Below, one piece after another: positions 1 through 7,537 of a DNA stretch of 33,370 bases. Position 1 is the stretch's first letter, and each line of letters begins with the position of its first letter. Under the pieces are notes generated by a model that worked only from the letters and a program-made list of their open reading frames with translations, searched no databases and had not been told where the DNA came from. The stretch is from JAMLIN01 sp964509685 (lineage in GTDB: Bacteria; Pseudomonadota; Gammaproteobacteria; Burkholderiales; Burkholderiaceae_E), in assembly GCA_964509685.1 (NCBI GenBank), contig CAZDYQ010000030.1:1-33370 (forward strand), in the 5' to 3' direction. The position numbers were made by a program, and so were the translations under genes.

Positions 1-244
1 CGAAAAGCAGGGGATCGACGCCGTAGAGACTGGCGAGTTTACGCAAATTCGCCGGGACGTTCAGGAAGCGGACCCCGTCGGACCCCGCCGCCCGGCGGAT
101 CTCCAGCAGGATGGCGACGACCGACGAGTCGTACTCCTCGAGGGCGCCGAGGTCGAATTCCCGGTCGCCGGCCGCACAGGCGTCGAGCGCCGCCGACCGG
201 AACGCGGTGGCCTCGGCCAGCGTCACCCGCGGCGGGACCCGCAC
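1..244 (-). CDS. mlaB: MlaB, STAS-domain subunit of the Mla phospholipid transporter (partial, 3' end outside window)
   Basis: A minus-strand frame opens at a GTG at 244, five bases after the mlaC stop, and gives 81 codons before the window edge cuts it. The fragment has the size and layout of a small STAS domain: a short first strand (VRVPPRVTLAEA), a DLGALEEYDSS turn near residues 31-41, then a helix (VVAILLEIRRA). In MlaB the residue at this Ser/Thr position sits at the contact with the ATPase MlaF, and MlaB stabilises the MlaFEB complex on the inner membrane. That role comes from family knowledge. Position as last gene of an mlaFEDACB operon supports the call. The next in-frame GTG (226) is an alternative start, but it would cut into the first strand. 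Confidence 0.82.
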   Translation of the reverse strand, partial: MRVPPRVTLAEATAFRSAALDACAAGDREFDLGALEEYDSSVVAILLEIRRAAGSDGVRFLNVPANLRKLASLYGVDPLLF

Positions 245-249
245 CCCCC

Positions 250-927
250 TCACCCCTTCGCGGGCGGGGGCTCGGTACCGCCGCGGCTGTTGCGCTCGCG
301 CAGGGACTCGATCAGGCCCGGGATTCCCCCCTGGCTGACGATGGGCGCGAACTGGTTCCGATAGGTCTCGACCAGCCAGACGCCGAGCACGTTGATGTCG
401 TAGATCTTCCAGGTGTCGCCGGTAAGGCGCATCCGGTAGTCGAGCTGGATCGGCTCGGTGCCGTGGCCGATCACTTCGCTGCGCACGATCACGTCCTTGT
501 CGGCCGGGTCGGCGCGCATCGGCTTCATGCGGATCGACTGGTCGCGCACTTCCGACAGCGCGCCGGAATAGGTGCGCAGCAGCAGCGTGCGGAACTGCTC
601 GACCAGCTGCTGGCGCTGCTCGGGCGTGGCCTCCCGCCAGCCGCGGCCTACCGACAGCGCCGTCATCCGCTCGAAGTCCACGACCGGCATGATCATCTCG
701 TCGACGAATTGCGAGACCCGGTCGAGGTTGCCGGAGCGGATCTCCGGGTCCGCCTTGATGCGGGCGAGCACCTCGGCGCTCACCCGTTCGATCTGCTTGT
801 CGGGCGCTTCCACGGCGAGCGCCCTGGGCGACGACAGCGCCCCGAGCGCGAGGCCGGCGAGCAGCGCGATCAGTCCGAGCACGAGGCGACGCGTCGTTCG
901 CGATAGGGCGGGAGCGGTCATGGGCAT
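250..927 (-). CDS. mlaC: MlaC, periplasmic phospholipid-binding shuttle protein
   Basis: A 225-residue protein with a signal peptide (Arg-rich start, hydrophobic core LVLGLIALLAGLALGAL, then an SSPRALA cleavage region) followed by the MlaC/Ttg2D fold, with the family-typical VDFERMTALSVGRGWR and the late segment GDTWKIYDINVLGVWLVETYR. MlaC carries phospholipid through the periplasm between the outer-membrane lipoprotein MlaA and the MlaD ring on the inner membrane. The open frame extends further upstream into mlaA, so the start was chosen at the ATG at 927, ten bases after the mlaA stop and preceded by AAGGACAAGGA. A second ATG at 921 is equally well spaced from the nearer AAGGA, so the start is uncertain by two codons. 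Confidence 0.93.
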   Translation of the reverse strand: MPMTAPALSRTTRRLVLGLIALLAGLALGALSSPRALAVEAPDKQIERVSAEVLARIKADPEIRSGNLDRVSQFVDEMIMPVVDFERMTALSVGRGWREATPEQRQQLVEQFRTLLLRTYSGALSEVRDQSIRMKPMRADPADKDVIVRSEVIGHGTEPIQLDYRMRLTGDTWKIYDINVLGVWLVETYRNQFAPIVSQGGIPGLIESLRERNSRGGTEPPPAKG

Positions 928-937
928 TCCTTGTCCT

Positions 938-1699
938 TCATTCTTCGTCGAGCCAGCTGTCGTCGTAGTCGTCGTCCAGCGGCGGAGGGTCGCCATCGTA
1001 CACAAGGCTGCGCCGACGCTGCAGATAGCCGTCCCGCATGAACAGGTAACGGTCGAGCGCGATGTCGTCCATCACGCCGCTCGCGCCGAGCAGCCTGGCG
1101 CGATCGTCGAGCACCCGGATGCCGTACACGGTGTTGCGGACCGGGACGTCGTCGATGAGGGGCGCGATCGGGTCCGCGTAGGCATCGACGACGAGCGCCG
1201 GGCCGTCGCGGAAGTTGGACGGCCCGAAAAACGGGAGCACGAGGTAGGGGCCGGTGGGCACGCCCCAGACGCCCAGCGTCTGGCCGAAATCCTCGCGGTG
1301 CTTCGGGAACCCGAGCTCCGAGGCCACGTCGCCCATGCCGAGGAAACCGAAGGTCGTGTTGACCACCACCCGGCCGAAGTCGCTCGCGGCCTGCCCGGGC
1401 TTGCCCTGGAGCAGGTTGTTCACCGAGGTCCAGACGTCGCGCAGGTTCTCGAACATGTTGCCGGCGATGAAGCGGAAGGTCTCCGGCACGTAGTCCCGGT
1501 ACGCGGTGGCGGCGGGTTCGAGCGCGTACTTGTCCAGGGTGTCGTTGAACGCGAAGATCGCCCGGTTCATCGGTTCGAGCGGATCGACCGTCGCGCCGGG
1601 GCCCTGTGAGCTGGCGCAGCCGCCGAGGCCGATCGCGGCGGCGAGGACGGGCGCGAGCAGGGCGCCGCGCATCCCGGGCGGGAGGAAAGTCCGTCTCAC
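938..1699 (-). CDS. mlaA: MlaA (VacJ), outer-membrane lipoprotein of the Mla system
   Basis: A 253-residue lipoprotein. The signal peptide ends in the lipobox LGGC with the lipid-carrying Cys at about residue 28. Then come the MlaA/VacJ hallmarks: VDPLEPMNRAIFAFND, the NNLLQGKPGQA segment and the GVWGVPTGPYLVLPFFGPS motif. MlaA forms a ring in the inner leaflet of the outer membrane and removes phospholipid that has strayed to the outer leaflet, passing it to MlaC. The GTG at 1699 overlaps the mlaD stop (GTGA) and has AAGGGGG six bases upstream; the ATG at 1672 has no such site. The protein ends in a very acidic tail (LDDDYDDSWLDEE). In E. coli mlaA lies apart from the other mla genes; here it sits inside the operon, as in several betaproteobacteria. 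Confidence 0.93.
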   Translation of the reverse strand: MRRTFLPPGMRGALLAPVLAAAIGLGGCASSQGPGATVDPLEPMNRAIFAFNDTLDKYALEPAATAYRDYVPETFRFIAGNMFENLRDVWTSVNNLLQGKPGQAASDFGRVVVNTTFGFLGMGDVASELGFPKHREDFGQTLGVWGVPTGPYLVLPFFGPSNFRDGPALVVDAYADPIAPLIDDVPVRNTVYGIRVLDDRARLLGASGVMDDIALDRYLFMRDGYLQRRRSLVYDGDPPPLDDDYDDSWLDEE

Positions 1700-2163
1700 T
1701 GGGAACCCCCTTCGGACGCGCGGCCGTAGAGGAACTGTCCGATGAGGTTCTCGAGCACGACCGCCGACTGCGTCATGGTGATCCGGTCGCCGGGCTCGAG
1801 GTCGTCGGGATCGCCGCCGGGCGACAGCCCGATGTACTGCTCGCCGAGCAGGCCCGAGGTCAGGATGCTCGCGGAAGTGTCCTTCGGGAAGCGGTAGCGC
1901 TCGTCGATTTCCATCTGCACCGTGGCCTGGAAGGTCTTCGGGTCGAAGCCGATCGACTGGACCCGGCCCACGACCACGCCGGCGCTCTTGACGGGCGCCC
2001 TGACCTTGAGGCCGCCGATGTTGTCGAAGCGCGCCGTCACGGAGTAGCCGTCGGCGAAGCTGAAGCTCGCCAGGTTGCCCACCTTCAGCGCGAGGAACAG
2101 GATCGCGGCGAGCCCTGCCAGCACGAACAGGCCCACCAGGAGATCGGTCGTCTTTCGAGTCAT
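1696..2163 (-). CDS. mlaD: MlaD, inner-membrane anchored MCE-domain protein
   Basis: A 155-residue protein with one N-terminal membrane anchor (about residues 7-26, LLVGLFVLAGLAAILFLALK) and a single MCE domain (about 38-116, from DGYSVTARFDNIGGLKVRAPV to GLLGEQYIGLSPGG). MlaD forms a hexameric ring on the periplasmic side of MlaE with a hydrophobic pore for phospholipid exchange with MlaC; this is family knowledge. The short tail after the MCE domain (VVLENLIGQFLYGR) resembles the helix known to close the ring in MlaD. The ATG at 2163 is preceded by GAGGT at seven bases. It lies nine bases after the mlaE stop and overlaps mlaA at its end. Confidence 0.95.
   Translation of the reverse strand: MTRKTTDLLVGLFVLAGLAAILFLALKVGNLASFSFADGYSVTARFDNIGGLKVRAPVKSAGVVVGRVQSIGFDPKTFQATVQMEIDERYRFPKDTSASILTSGLLGEQYIGLSPGGDPDDLEPGDRITMTQSAVVLENLIGQFLYGRASEGGSQ
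1706..1712 (-). promoter_or_regulatory. Ribosome binding site that decides the mlaA start
   Basis: On the minus strand AAGGGGG lies six bases before the GTG at 1699, inside the 3' end of mlaD. No comparable purine stretch precedes the downstream ATG at 1672 (CCTCCCGCCCGGG is the local sequence), which favours the GTG start and a GTGA overlap with mlaD. Confidence 0.6.
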
Positions 2164-2172
2164 CTTTCGACC

Positions 2173-2961
2173 TCAGGTGCTGAACATCAGCGCGGTTAGG
2201 AGGAAGTCGGCGCCGAGCACGGCGAGCGACGAGGCGACCACGGTCGTCGTGGTCGCCCGCGCGACGCCTTCGGGAGTCGGCCGCGCCTCGTAGCCCACGA
2301 ACAGGGCCACGAACGCGCAGATGAAGCCGAAGACGACGCTCTTGATCAGGCCGTTGCCGACGTCGGAGAAGACGTCCACGCCCGCCTGCATCTGCGACCA
2401 GAAGGCGCCGGCATCGACGCCGATGAGATGCACGCCCACGAGGTAGCCGCCGAACACCCCGACCGCGGAGAACATCGCGGCGAGCAGCGGCATGGCGATG
2501 ATCGCCCCGAGGAAGCGTGGCGCCAGCACCCGCGCGACGGGATCGACCGCCATCATTTCCATGGCGAGGAGCTGCTCGCCGGACTTCATCAGGCCGATCT
2601 CGGCGGTCAGCGACGTGCCGGCCCGGCCGGCGAAGAGCAGCGCGGCCACCACCGGCCCGAGCTCGCGCACCAGCGACAGCGCCACGAGCACGCCCAGCGC
2701 CTGCTCCGAGCCGAAGGACTGGAGGGTGTAGTACCCCTGCAGGCCGAGGACGAAGCCGACGAAAAGTCCCGACACCAGGATGATGGACAGCGAGTGGTTG
2801 CCGATGAAGTGCACCTGGTCGATCACCAGGCGGGGCCGGCGCACGGCCCGCAGCGAGACCAGGCACAGGCGCAGGAAGAAGCGCGCCCCGTAGCCCATGC
2901 CCACGAGCAGGGCGACCACCCAGGCGCCCAGGCCGGCGATCGCGTCGAGCAGCCTCGTCAT
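2173..2961 (-). CDS. mlaE: MlaE, permease of the Mla phospholipid ABC transporter
   Basis: A 262-residue polytopic inner-membrane protein with about five to six hydrophobic segments and the MlaE/TtgB signature around LVRELGPVVAALLFAGRAGTSLTAEIGLMKSGEQL, which contains the coupling region that meets the ATPase, followed by MMAVDPVARVLAPRFLGA. It forms the membrane core of the transporter as a dimer between the MlaD ring outside and two MlaF subunits inside. Length is normal for the family. The ATG at 2961 overlaps the mlaF stop in an ATGA, implying translational coupling of ATPase and permease. Confidence 0.96.
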   Translation of the reverse strand: MTRLLDAIAGLGAWVVALLVGMGYGARFFLRLCLVSLRAVRRPRLVIDQVHFIGNHSLSIILVSGLFVGFVLGLQGYYTLQSFGSEQALGVLVALSLVRELGPVVAALLFAGRAGTSLTAEIGLMKSGEQLLAMEMMAVDPVARVLAPRFLGAIIAMPLLAAMFSAVGVFGGYLVGVHLIGVDAGAFWSQMQAGVDVFSDVGNGLIKSVVFGFICAFVALFVGYEARPTPEGVARATTTTVVASSLAVLGADFLLTALMFST

Positions 2962-3788
2962 GCGGACTTCCCGATGCCGAAGTCGCTCGCCAGCGGCGGC
3001 GCCGGATAGTGGAAGGGCACCGGCCCCTCGCGCTGGCCCTTGAGGAACTGGACGACCAGCGGGTCGGTCGAGGCCATCAGCTCCTCCGGCGTGCCGCTGG
3101 CGGCGATCCGCCCCTTGGCCAGCAGGCAGACCTGGTCGGCGATCTCGAACGACTCGTGCACGTCGTGGGTCACGAGCACGGAGGTGGCCCCGAGCGCGTC
3201 GTTGAGGCGGCGGATGAGCTGGGCGATCGTGCCCAGCGAGATCGGGTCGAGCCCCGCGAACGGCTCGTCGTACAGGAGCAGGGGCGGATCGAGGGCGATC
3301 GCGCGCGCGAGCGCGATCCGCCGGGCCATGCCCCCGGAGACCTGCGACGTGCGCAGCCGGGCGGCCCCTCGCAGCCCCACCGCATTCAGCTTCATCAGCA
3401 CGAGGTCGCGGATGGTCTCCTCCGGCAGGTCGGTGTGCTCGCGCAGGGGAAACGCCACGTTCTCGAAGACGTCGAGATCGGTGAAGAGCGCGCCGAACTG
3501 GAACAGCATGCCCATGCGGCGCCGGACCTTGAAGAGCTCGTTGCGCCCGAGTGCGCCGACGTCCACGCCCTCGAACAGCACGCGCCCGCGCTGGGCCCGG
3601 ACCTGGCCGCCGATCAGGCGCAGCACGGTGGTCTTGCCGGAGCCCGAGCCTCCCATGAGGGCGGTGACGGTTCCCCGGCGAAACGCCATGTCCACGCCGT
3701 CGAGGACCGGGCGCTCGTCGTAGCCGAAGCGCACGTTCTCGATGCGGAGGATGTCGGTGGAAGGGTTCTTGTCCGGAGCCTGGGGCAA
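2958..3788 (-). CDS. mlaF: MlaF, ATPase of the Mla phospholipid ABC transporter
   Basis: A 276-residue ABC ATPase with all motifs: Walker A GGSGSGKTT, Q-loop LFQFGALFTDLDVFENVAF, signature VSGGMARR (Gly-Gly-Met in place of Gly-Gly-Gln, typical of the MlaF/Ttg2A group), Walker B LLLYDEPFAGLDP and the switch His in VTHDVHE. It powers MlaE from the cytoplasmic face. It is the first gene of the minus-strand mla operon. The only start near the expected N-terminus is a TTG at 3788 (TTGCCCCAGGCT). There is no clear ribosome binding site in front of it and no ATG or GTG within reach upstream in this frame for at least 60 bases, so the exact start is uncertain. Confidence 0.94.
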   Translation of the reverse strand: MPQAPDKNPSTDILRIENVRFGYDERPVLDGVDMAFRRGTVTALMGGSGSGKTTVLRLIGGQVRAQRGRVLFEGVDVGALGRNELFKVRRRMGMLFQFGALFTDLDVFENVAFPLREHTDLPEETIRDLVLMKLNAVGLRGAARLRTSQVSGGMARRIALARAIALDPPLLLYDEPFAGLDPISLGTIAQLIRRLNDALGATSVLVTHDVHESFEIADQVCLLAKGRIAASGTPEELMASTDPLVVQFLKGQREGPVPFHYPAPPLASDFGIGKSA

Positions 3789-3909
3789 TGGAGGGTGGCC
3801 GGCTGGCCTGTCCTTGTTCGGAAGCCTAGCCGGGATTCTAGCCGCAAGTGCCCGGGGCGGCCGGGCAACCGCGCCGCTTCCGGGGCGCCTCCTCGCCGAC
3901 CTCTGTCTA

Positions 3910-3915
3910 TATACT
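3910..3915 (+). promoter_or_regulatory. Putative sigma-70 -10 box of the kdsD operon, abutting the start codon
   Basis: TATACT lies seven bases before the kdsD ATG (3923) in the mlaF-kdsD divergent gap (3789-3922), where the DNA is otherwise GC-rich. No convincing -35 box is seen 16-18 bases upstream. Transcription from this box would start at about 3922, right at the ATG, and no Shine-Dalgarno sequence precedes the ATG, so the mRNA may be leaderless. The rest of this 134-base gap holds no recognisable feature. Confidence 0.4.
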
Positions 3916-3922
3916 CGGCGCC

Positions 3923-4915
3923 ATGGACAAGGCGACCGAACCCGACGTGGGCTGGCTGCGACAGCGCGCGATCGAGGTGTTGCGCATCGAGGCGCAGGCG
4001 ATCACCGGGCTCGAGGCCCGGCTGGATGACGGATTCGGTCGCGCCTGCCAGCTGGTGCTGGGCTGTGCCGGGAGGGTCGTCGTGAGCGGCATGGGCAAGT
4101 CCGGCCACATCGCCCGCAAGATCGCCGCCACCTTCGCTTCCACCGGCACCCCCGCCTTCTTCGTGCACCCGGCCGAGGCGAGCCACGGCGACCTCGGCAT
4201 GGTCACCCGCGACGATGTCTTCATCGCCCTGTCCAACTCCGGATCGACCCAGGAGCTGCTGGCGATCGTGCCGATCATCAAGCGCCAGGGCGCGCGCCTG
4301 ATCGCCATCACGGGATCGCCCGGCTCCAGGCTCGCCCAGCTCGCCGACGTGCATCTCGATGCCGGCGTCGAGCGCGAGGCCTGCCCGCACAACCTCGCGC
4401 CGACCGCCAGCACCACCGCCGCGCTCGCGCTCGGCGACGCCCTGGCGGTCGCGGTGCTCGAGGCCCGCGGGTTCAGCCCCGAGGACTTCGCCCGATCCCA
4501 TCCCGGCGGGGCGCTCGGCCGGCGCCTGCTCACCACCGTGGCCGACGTGATGCGCACGGGTCCGAGCCTGCCGAGGGTCGCGCCGGGGGCATCGCTCGCC
4601 GAGGCGGTGCTGGAGGTCACCCGCAAGCGCATGGGGATGACCGCCATCGTCGATGCCGACGGACGGGTCCACGGCATCTTCACCGACGGCGACCTGCGGC
4701 GACTGCTCGAGGCGGGGCGCTCGGCCGACTTCCGCACGATCGCGGTGGACACGGTCATGACGCGCTCCCCGGTCGTCATCGGGCCCGGGGCGCTCGCCGC
4801 CGAGGCGGTGCGCATCATGGAGGACCGCCAGATCAACCAGCTCCTGGTCGTCTCCGGCGATCGCCTGGTCGGCGCGCTGACGCTGCTCGACCTGCTGGCC
4901 GCCAAGATCGTCTGA
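3923..4915 (+). CDS. kdsD: KdsD, D-arabinose-5-phosphate isomerase
   Basis: Converts ribulose-5-phosphate to arabinose-5-phosphate, the first step towards Kdo for lipopolysaccharide. The 330-residue protein has a SIS domain (about 45-180; SGMGKSGHIARKIAATFAS, SNSGSTQELL) and two CBS domains (about 209-265 and 275-330). Residues matching the catalytic set of the E. coli enzyme fall at the same numbers: Lys59, Glu111, Glu152, His193 (SHPGGALGRR), with His88 also kept. An open frame continues upstream, but the ATG at 3923 gives the family-standard length. The stop is three bases before kdsC. It heads a plus-strand envelope operon reading into kdsC and the lpt genes. Confidence 0.96.
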   Translation: MDKATEPDVGWLRQRAIEVLRIEAQAITGLEARLDDGFGRACQLVLGCAGRVVVSGMGKSGHIARKIAATFASTGTPAFFVHPAEASHGDLGMVTRDDVFIALSNSGSTQELLAIVPIIKRQGARLIAITGSPGSRLAQLADVHLDAGVEREACPHNLAPTASTTAALALGDALAVAVLEARGFSPEDFARSHPGGALGRRLLTTVADVMRTGPSLPRVAPGASLAEAVLEVTRKRMGMTAIVDADGRVHGIFTDGDLRRLLEAGRSADFRTIAVDTVMTRSPVVIGPGALAAEAVRIMEDRQINQLLVVSGDRLVGALTLLDLLAAKIV

Positions 4916-4918
4916 GCC

Positions 4919-5482
4919 ATGAGCGAGGCCCAGCTGCCGCGGACACGGCCGGAGAGCGTCGACGTGCTCGAGCGCGCCCGGCGCATCGCCGTCGTGGCCT
5001 TCGACGTGGACGGCACCCTCACCGACGGGCGCATCCACATCGGGCCCGGGGGCGAAGCCATGAAGTCCTTCTACGTGCGCGACGGGATGGGGATCGCGCT
5101 GCTGCGGCGCGCCGGGCTGCACTGCGCCCTGATCACGGCGCGGGAATCGGCCATCGTGGAGCGGCGGGCCGCCGAGCTGGGAATCGACGACGTGATGCAG
5201 GGCGTCGCGCGCAAGGCCGAGGCGCTCGCGCGGCTCGCCGAGCGCGCCGGCGTCCCGGCCGAGCGGATCGCCTACATGGGCGACGACTGGCCCGACCTCC
5301 CGGCCCTGCGCCGCGCGGGGCTCGCCGCCGCCCCCGGGGACGCGCCCCCCGAGATCGTCCGGCGGGTGCACTGGGTGTCGCGCCGGCCCGCTGGCGCGGG
5401 GGCGGTGCGCGAGTTCGCCGAGTTCATCCTGCGCGCCCAGGGCCGCTGGGAGGAGCTGCTCGAGGACCAGGAGCGCCAATGA
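4919..5482 (+). CDS. kdsC: KdsC, 3-deoxy-D-manno-octulosonate 8-phosphate phosphatase
   Basis: A 187-residue HAD-superfamily phosphatase that releases Kdo from Kdo-8-phosphate. Motif I is FDVDGTLTDG with the nucleophile Asp29 and acid/base Asp31; motif II is the Thr in ALITARES; motif III/IV residues lie in GVARKAEAL and YMGDDWPDLPAL. The lack of a large cap domain and the length of about 180 residues match the tetrameric KdsC group. It starts three bases after kdsD and its stop overlaps the lptC start (ATGA at 5479-5482), so the Kdo and LPS-export genes are probably translated in a coupled way. Confidence 0.96.
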   Translation: MSEAQLPRTRPESVDVLERARRIAVVAFDVDGTLTDGRIHIGPGGEAMKSFYVRDGMGIALLRRAGLHCALITARESAIVERRAAELGIDDVMQGVARKAEALARLAERAGVPAERIAYMGDDWPDLPALRRAGLAAAPGDAPPEIVRRVHWVSRRPAGAGAVREFAEFILRAQGRWEELLEDQERQ

Positions 5483-6087
5483 AGCGCCGCCTGAAGGACC
5501 GGGTCACGGCGGTGCTCGCCACGCTGCTGATGTCGGCGCTCGTGGTCGGCACGTGGTACCTGGCGGAGTCGGCCGCCGACCGCTCGGCGCCGCGCGACCG
5601 GTCGCTCGGGCATGTGCCCGACTACTTCGTCGAGGGCCTCGCCATGATCCGCCTGAACGGCGAGGGTCGGCCCGTGTTCCGGATGCTGGCGGACGAGATG
5701 CGCCACTTCCCCGACGACGGCACGACGGAGTTCGACGCGCCGGTGCTGGTCAGCCTCGATCCCGATCGCCCTACCGTGCGCCTGACCGCCAGGCGTGCCC
5801 GCACGGATGCCGAGGGCCGGATGACCGAACTGATCGACGACGTGCGCCTGGTGCGCGAGCCGGCGCCCGGCGTGCCGCGCATGACGGTCGAGACGGACTT
5901 CGCGATCGTGGACTCGGTCACCGAGGTCGCGCGCACGGACCGGCCCGTCCTCATCCGCCGCGGGGAATCGACCTTGACCGGCGTCGGAATGGAATTCGAT
6001 AATGCCGCCCGCCAGCTACGGGTCGATTCGGAGGTGCGCGGCCAATGGCATCCAGAGCCGGCCGCCGACGCCCCGCCACGTCCATGA
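5479..6087 (+). CDS. lptC: LptC, inner-membrane anchored LPS transport protein
   Basis: A 202-residue protein with a single N-terminal membrane anchor (about residues 9-29, TAVLATLLMSALVVGTWYLA) followed by a periplasmic beta-jellyroll domain of the LptC family (DYFVEGLAMIRLNGEGRP, then repeating strands). LptC receives LPS from the LptB2FG transporter and passes it to LptA. Sequence conservation in LptC is low, so the call rests on topology, length and place between kdsC and lptA. Both ends overlap the neighbours by four bases (ATGA). Confidence 0.9.
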   Translation: MKRRLKDRVTAVLATLLMSALVVGTWYLAESAADRSAPRDRSLGHVPDYFVEGLAMIRLNGEGRPVFRMLADEMRHFPDDGTTEFDAPVLVSLDPDRPTVRLTARRARTDAEGRMTELIDDVRLVREPAPGVPRMTVETDFAIVDSVTEVARTDRPVLIRRGESTLTGVGMEFDNAARQLRVDSEVRGQWHPEPAADAPPRP

Positions 6088-6725
6088 GACCTCGCATCGC
6101 CATCCCGACGACGCTGATGCTCGTCCTGCTGCTCGCCGGGAACCCCGCTGGCGCGCAAGGGGTCGAGGCCGACCGCAACGCGCCCATCCAGGTCGAGGCG
6201 GACCACATGACCTATGACGATGCCCGCCAGGTGAACGTCTTCACCGGCCGCGTCCACATGGTCCGCGGCCAGCTGACGGTGCTGGCCGATCGCATCGTGC
6301 TGCGCCAGGACGAGGCCGGCAACCATTTCGCGACCGCCACGGGGAACCCGGCCCGGTTCCGGCAGGTGCGCAAGGCCGAGGGCGACGTCATCGAGGGCGA
6401 GGCGAAGACGCTCGACTACGACAGTCGCGGCGACGTGCTCAAGCTGCAGGACGAAGCCTCGATGCGCCGGCTCGAGGGCGAGCGCGTGGTCAACGAGGTC
6501 TTCGGCGCGCAGATCACCTACCAGGGCGCCACCGACTTCTTCACCGTCGAGCGCGGCAACGGAAAGGGCGTCACGCCCGCCAATCCCAGCGGGCGCGTCC
6601 GGGTCGTGATCCAGCCCCGCACGACGGACGGATCGGGCGGGGACGACGGCCAGAAGGGTCCCGCCACGCCGCTCAAGCCGGCGCAGGAACTCGAGCTCGG
6701 GCGACCCGGGTCCAAGGGCGGCTGA
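6084..6725 (+). CDS. lptA: LptA, periplasmic LPS-bridge protein
   Basis: A 213-residue protein with a signal peptide (MRPRIAIPTTLMLVLLLAG then GAQG) and an OstA/LptA beta-jellyroll domain (NAPIQVEADHMTYDD, VNVFTGRVHMVRGQLTVLAD, LDYDSRGDVLKLQ, QITYQGATDFFTVE). LptA molecules stack head to tail to carry LPS from LptC to LptD in the outer membrane. The frame is open further upstream, but the ATG at 6084 overlaps the lptC stop (ATGA) and gives a clean signal peptide, so it was preferred over the ATG at 6045. The C-terminus is a charged, Gly/Pro-rich tail likely to be disordered. The stop shares one base with the lptB start. Confidence 0.95.
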   Translation: MRPRIAIPTTLMLVLLLAGNPAGAQGVEADRNAPIQVEADHMTYDDARQVNVFTGRVHMVRGQLTVLADRIVLRQDEAGNHFATATGNPARFRQVRKAEGDVIEGEAKTLDYDSRGDVLKLQDEASMRRLEGERVVNEVFGAQITYQGATDFFTVERGNGKGVTPANPSGRVRVVIQPRTTDGSGGDDGQKGPATPLKPAQELELGRPGSKGG

Positions 6726-7483
6726 TGGGGGCGGTCACGGAGCGCAACCGGCTCGAAGGCCGCTCGCTCATGAAGGTCTACAACGGCCGCAAGGTGGTCG
6801 AGGACGTCTCGCTCTTCGTCGAGAGCGGCGAGGTCGTCGGACTGCTGGGGCCGAACGGCGCCGGCAAGACGACCTGCTTCTACATGATCGTCGGGCTGGT
6901 GCCCGCCGACGGCGGCACCATCGAGCTGAACGGGCAGCCCATCGGCCGCCTGCCGATCCACCGCCGCGCCCGCCTCGGCCTGTCGTACCTGCCCCAGGAA
7001 GCCTCCGTGTTCCGCAAGCTGACGGTCGAGGAGAACATCACGGCCGTGCTGGAGCTCCAGGTCGACGAATCGGGCCGCCCGCTGTCGCGCAAGGCCATCG
7101 AGCAGCGCCGGGACGAGCTCATCTCCGAACTGCAGATCGACCACATCCGATCCAATCCGGCCATCTCGCTGTCGGGCGGCGAGCGCCGCCGCGTCGAGAT
7201 CGCCCGGGCGCTGGCGAACTCCCCGCGCTTCATCCTTCTCGACGAGCCGTTCGCCGGCGTGGACCCGATCGCGGTGATCGAGATCCAGAGAATCGTGAGA
7301 TTTCTCAAGGAACGCCAGATTGGCGTCCTCATTACCGACCACAATGTGCGCGAGACCCTTGGCATCTGCGACCGCGCGTATATCATTCGATCTGGTACCG
7401 TTCTTGCTTCCGGTTCGCCAGAAGAAGTGGTCATGAACGAGGACGTGCGCCGCTATTACCTCGGAGAGCACTTCTCGATGTAG
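6725..7483 (+). CDS. lptB: LptB, ATPase of the LPS export transporter
   Basis: A 252-residue ABC ATPase: Walker A GPNGAGKTT (about residues 42-50), Q-loop in LPQEASVFRKLTVEENI, signature LSGGERRRVEIARAL, Walker B ILLDEPFAGVDP and switch His in ITDHNVRETL. It drives LptFG extraction of LPS from the inner membrane; lptFG are not in this window, as is usual. The start overlaps the lptA stop by one base (TGATG). A second ATG at codon 16 would give a length closer to the E. coli start, but the coupled start is preferred. Confidence 0.96.
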   Translation: MGAVTERNRLEGRSLMKVYNGRKVVEDVSLFVESGEVVGLLGPNGAGKTTCFYMIVGLVPADGGTIELNGQPIGRLPIHRRARLGLSYLPQEASVFRKLTVEENITAVLELQVDESGRPLSRKAIEQRRDELISELQIDHIRSNPAISLSGGERRRVEIARALANSPRFILLDEPFAGVDPIAVIEIQRIVRFLKERQIGVLITDHNVRETLGICDRAYIIRSGTVLASGSPEEVVMNEDVRRYYLGEHFSM

Positions 7484-7537
7484 CCCTCCCGGGGGTGGCC
7501 GCGGACCCGGCAACGCAAGGCACCGAGTCCGCCCGCA

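Noticed and set aside
3614..5479. A 621-codon minus-strand open frame across mlaF, the divergent gap, kdsD and kdsC
   Set aside because: Its sequence outside mlaF is antisense to kdsD-kdsC, and in the mlaF part it is a different frame from the real gene.
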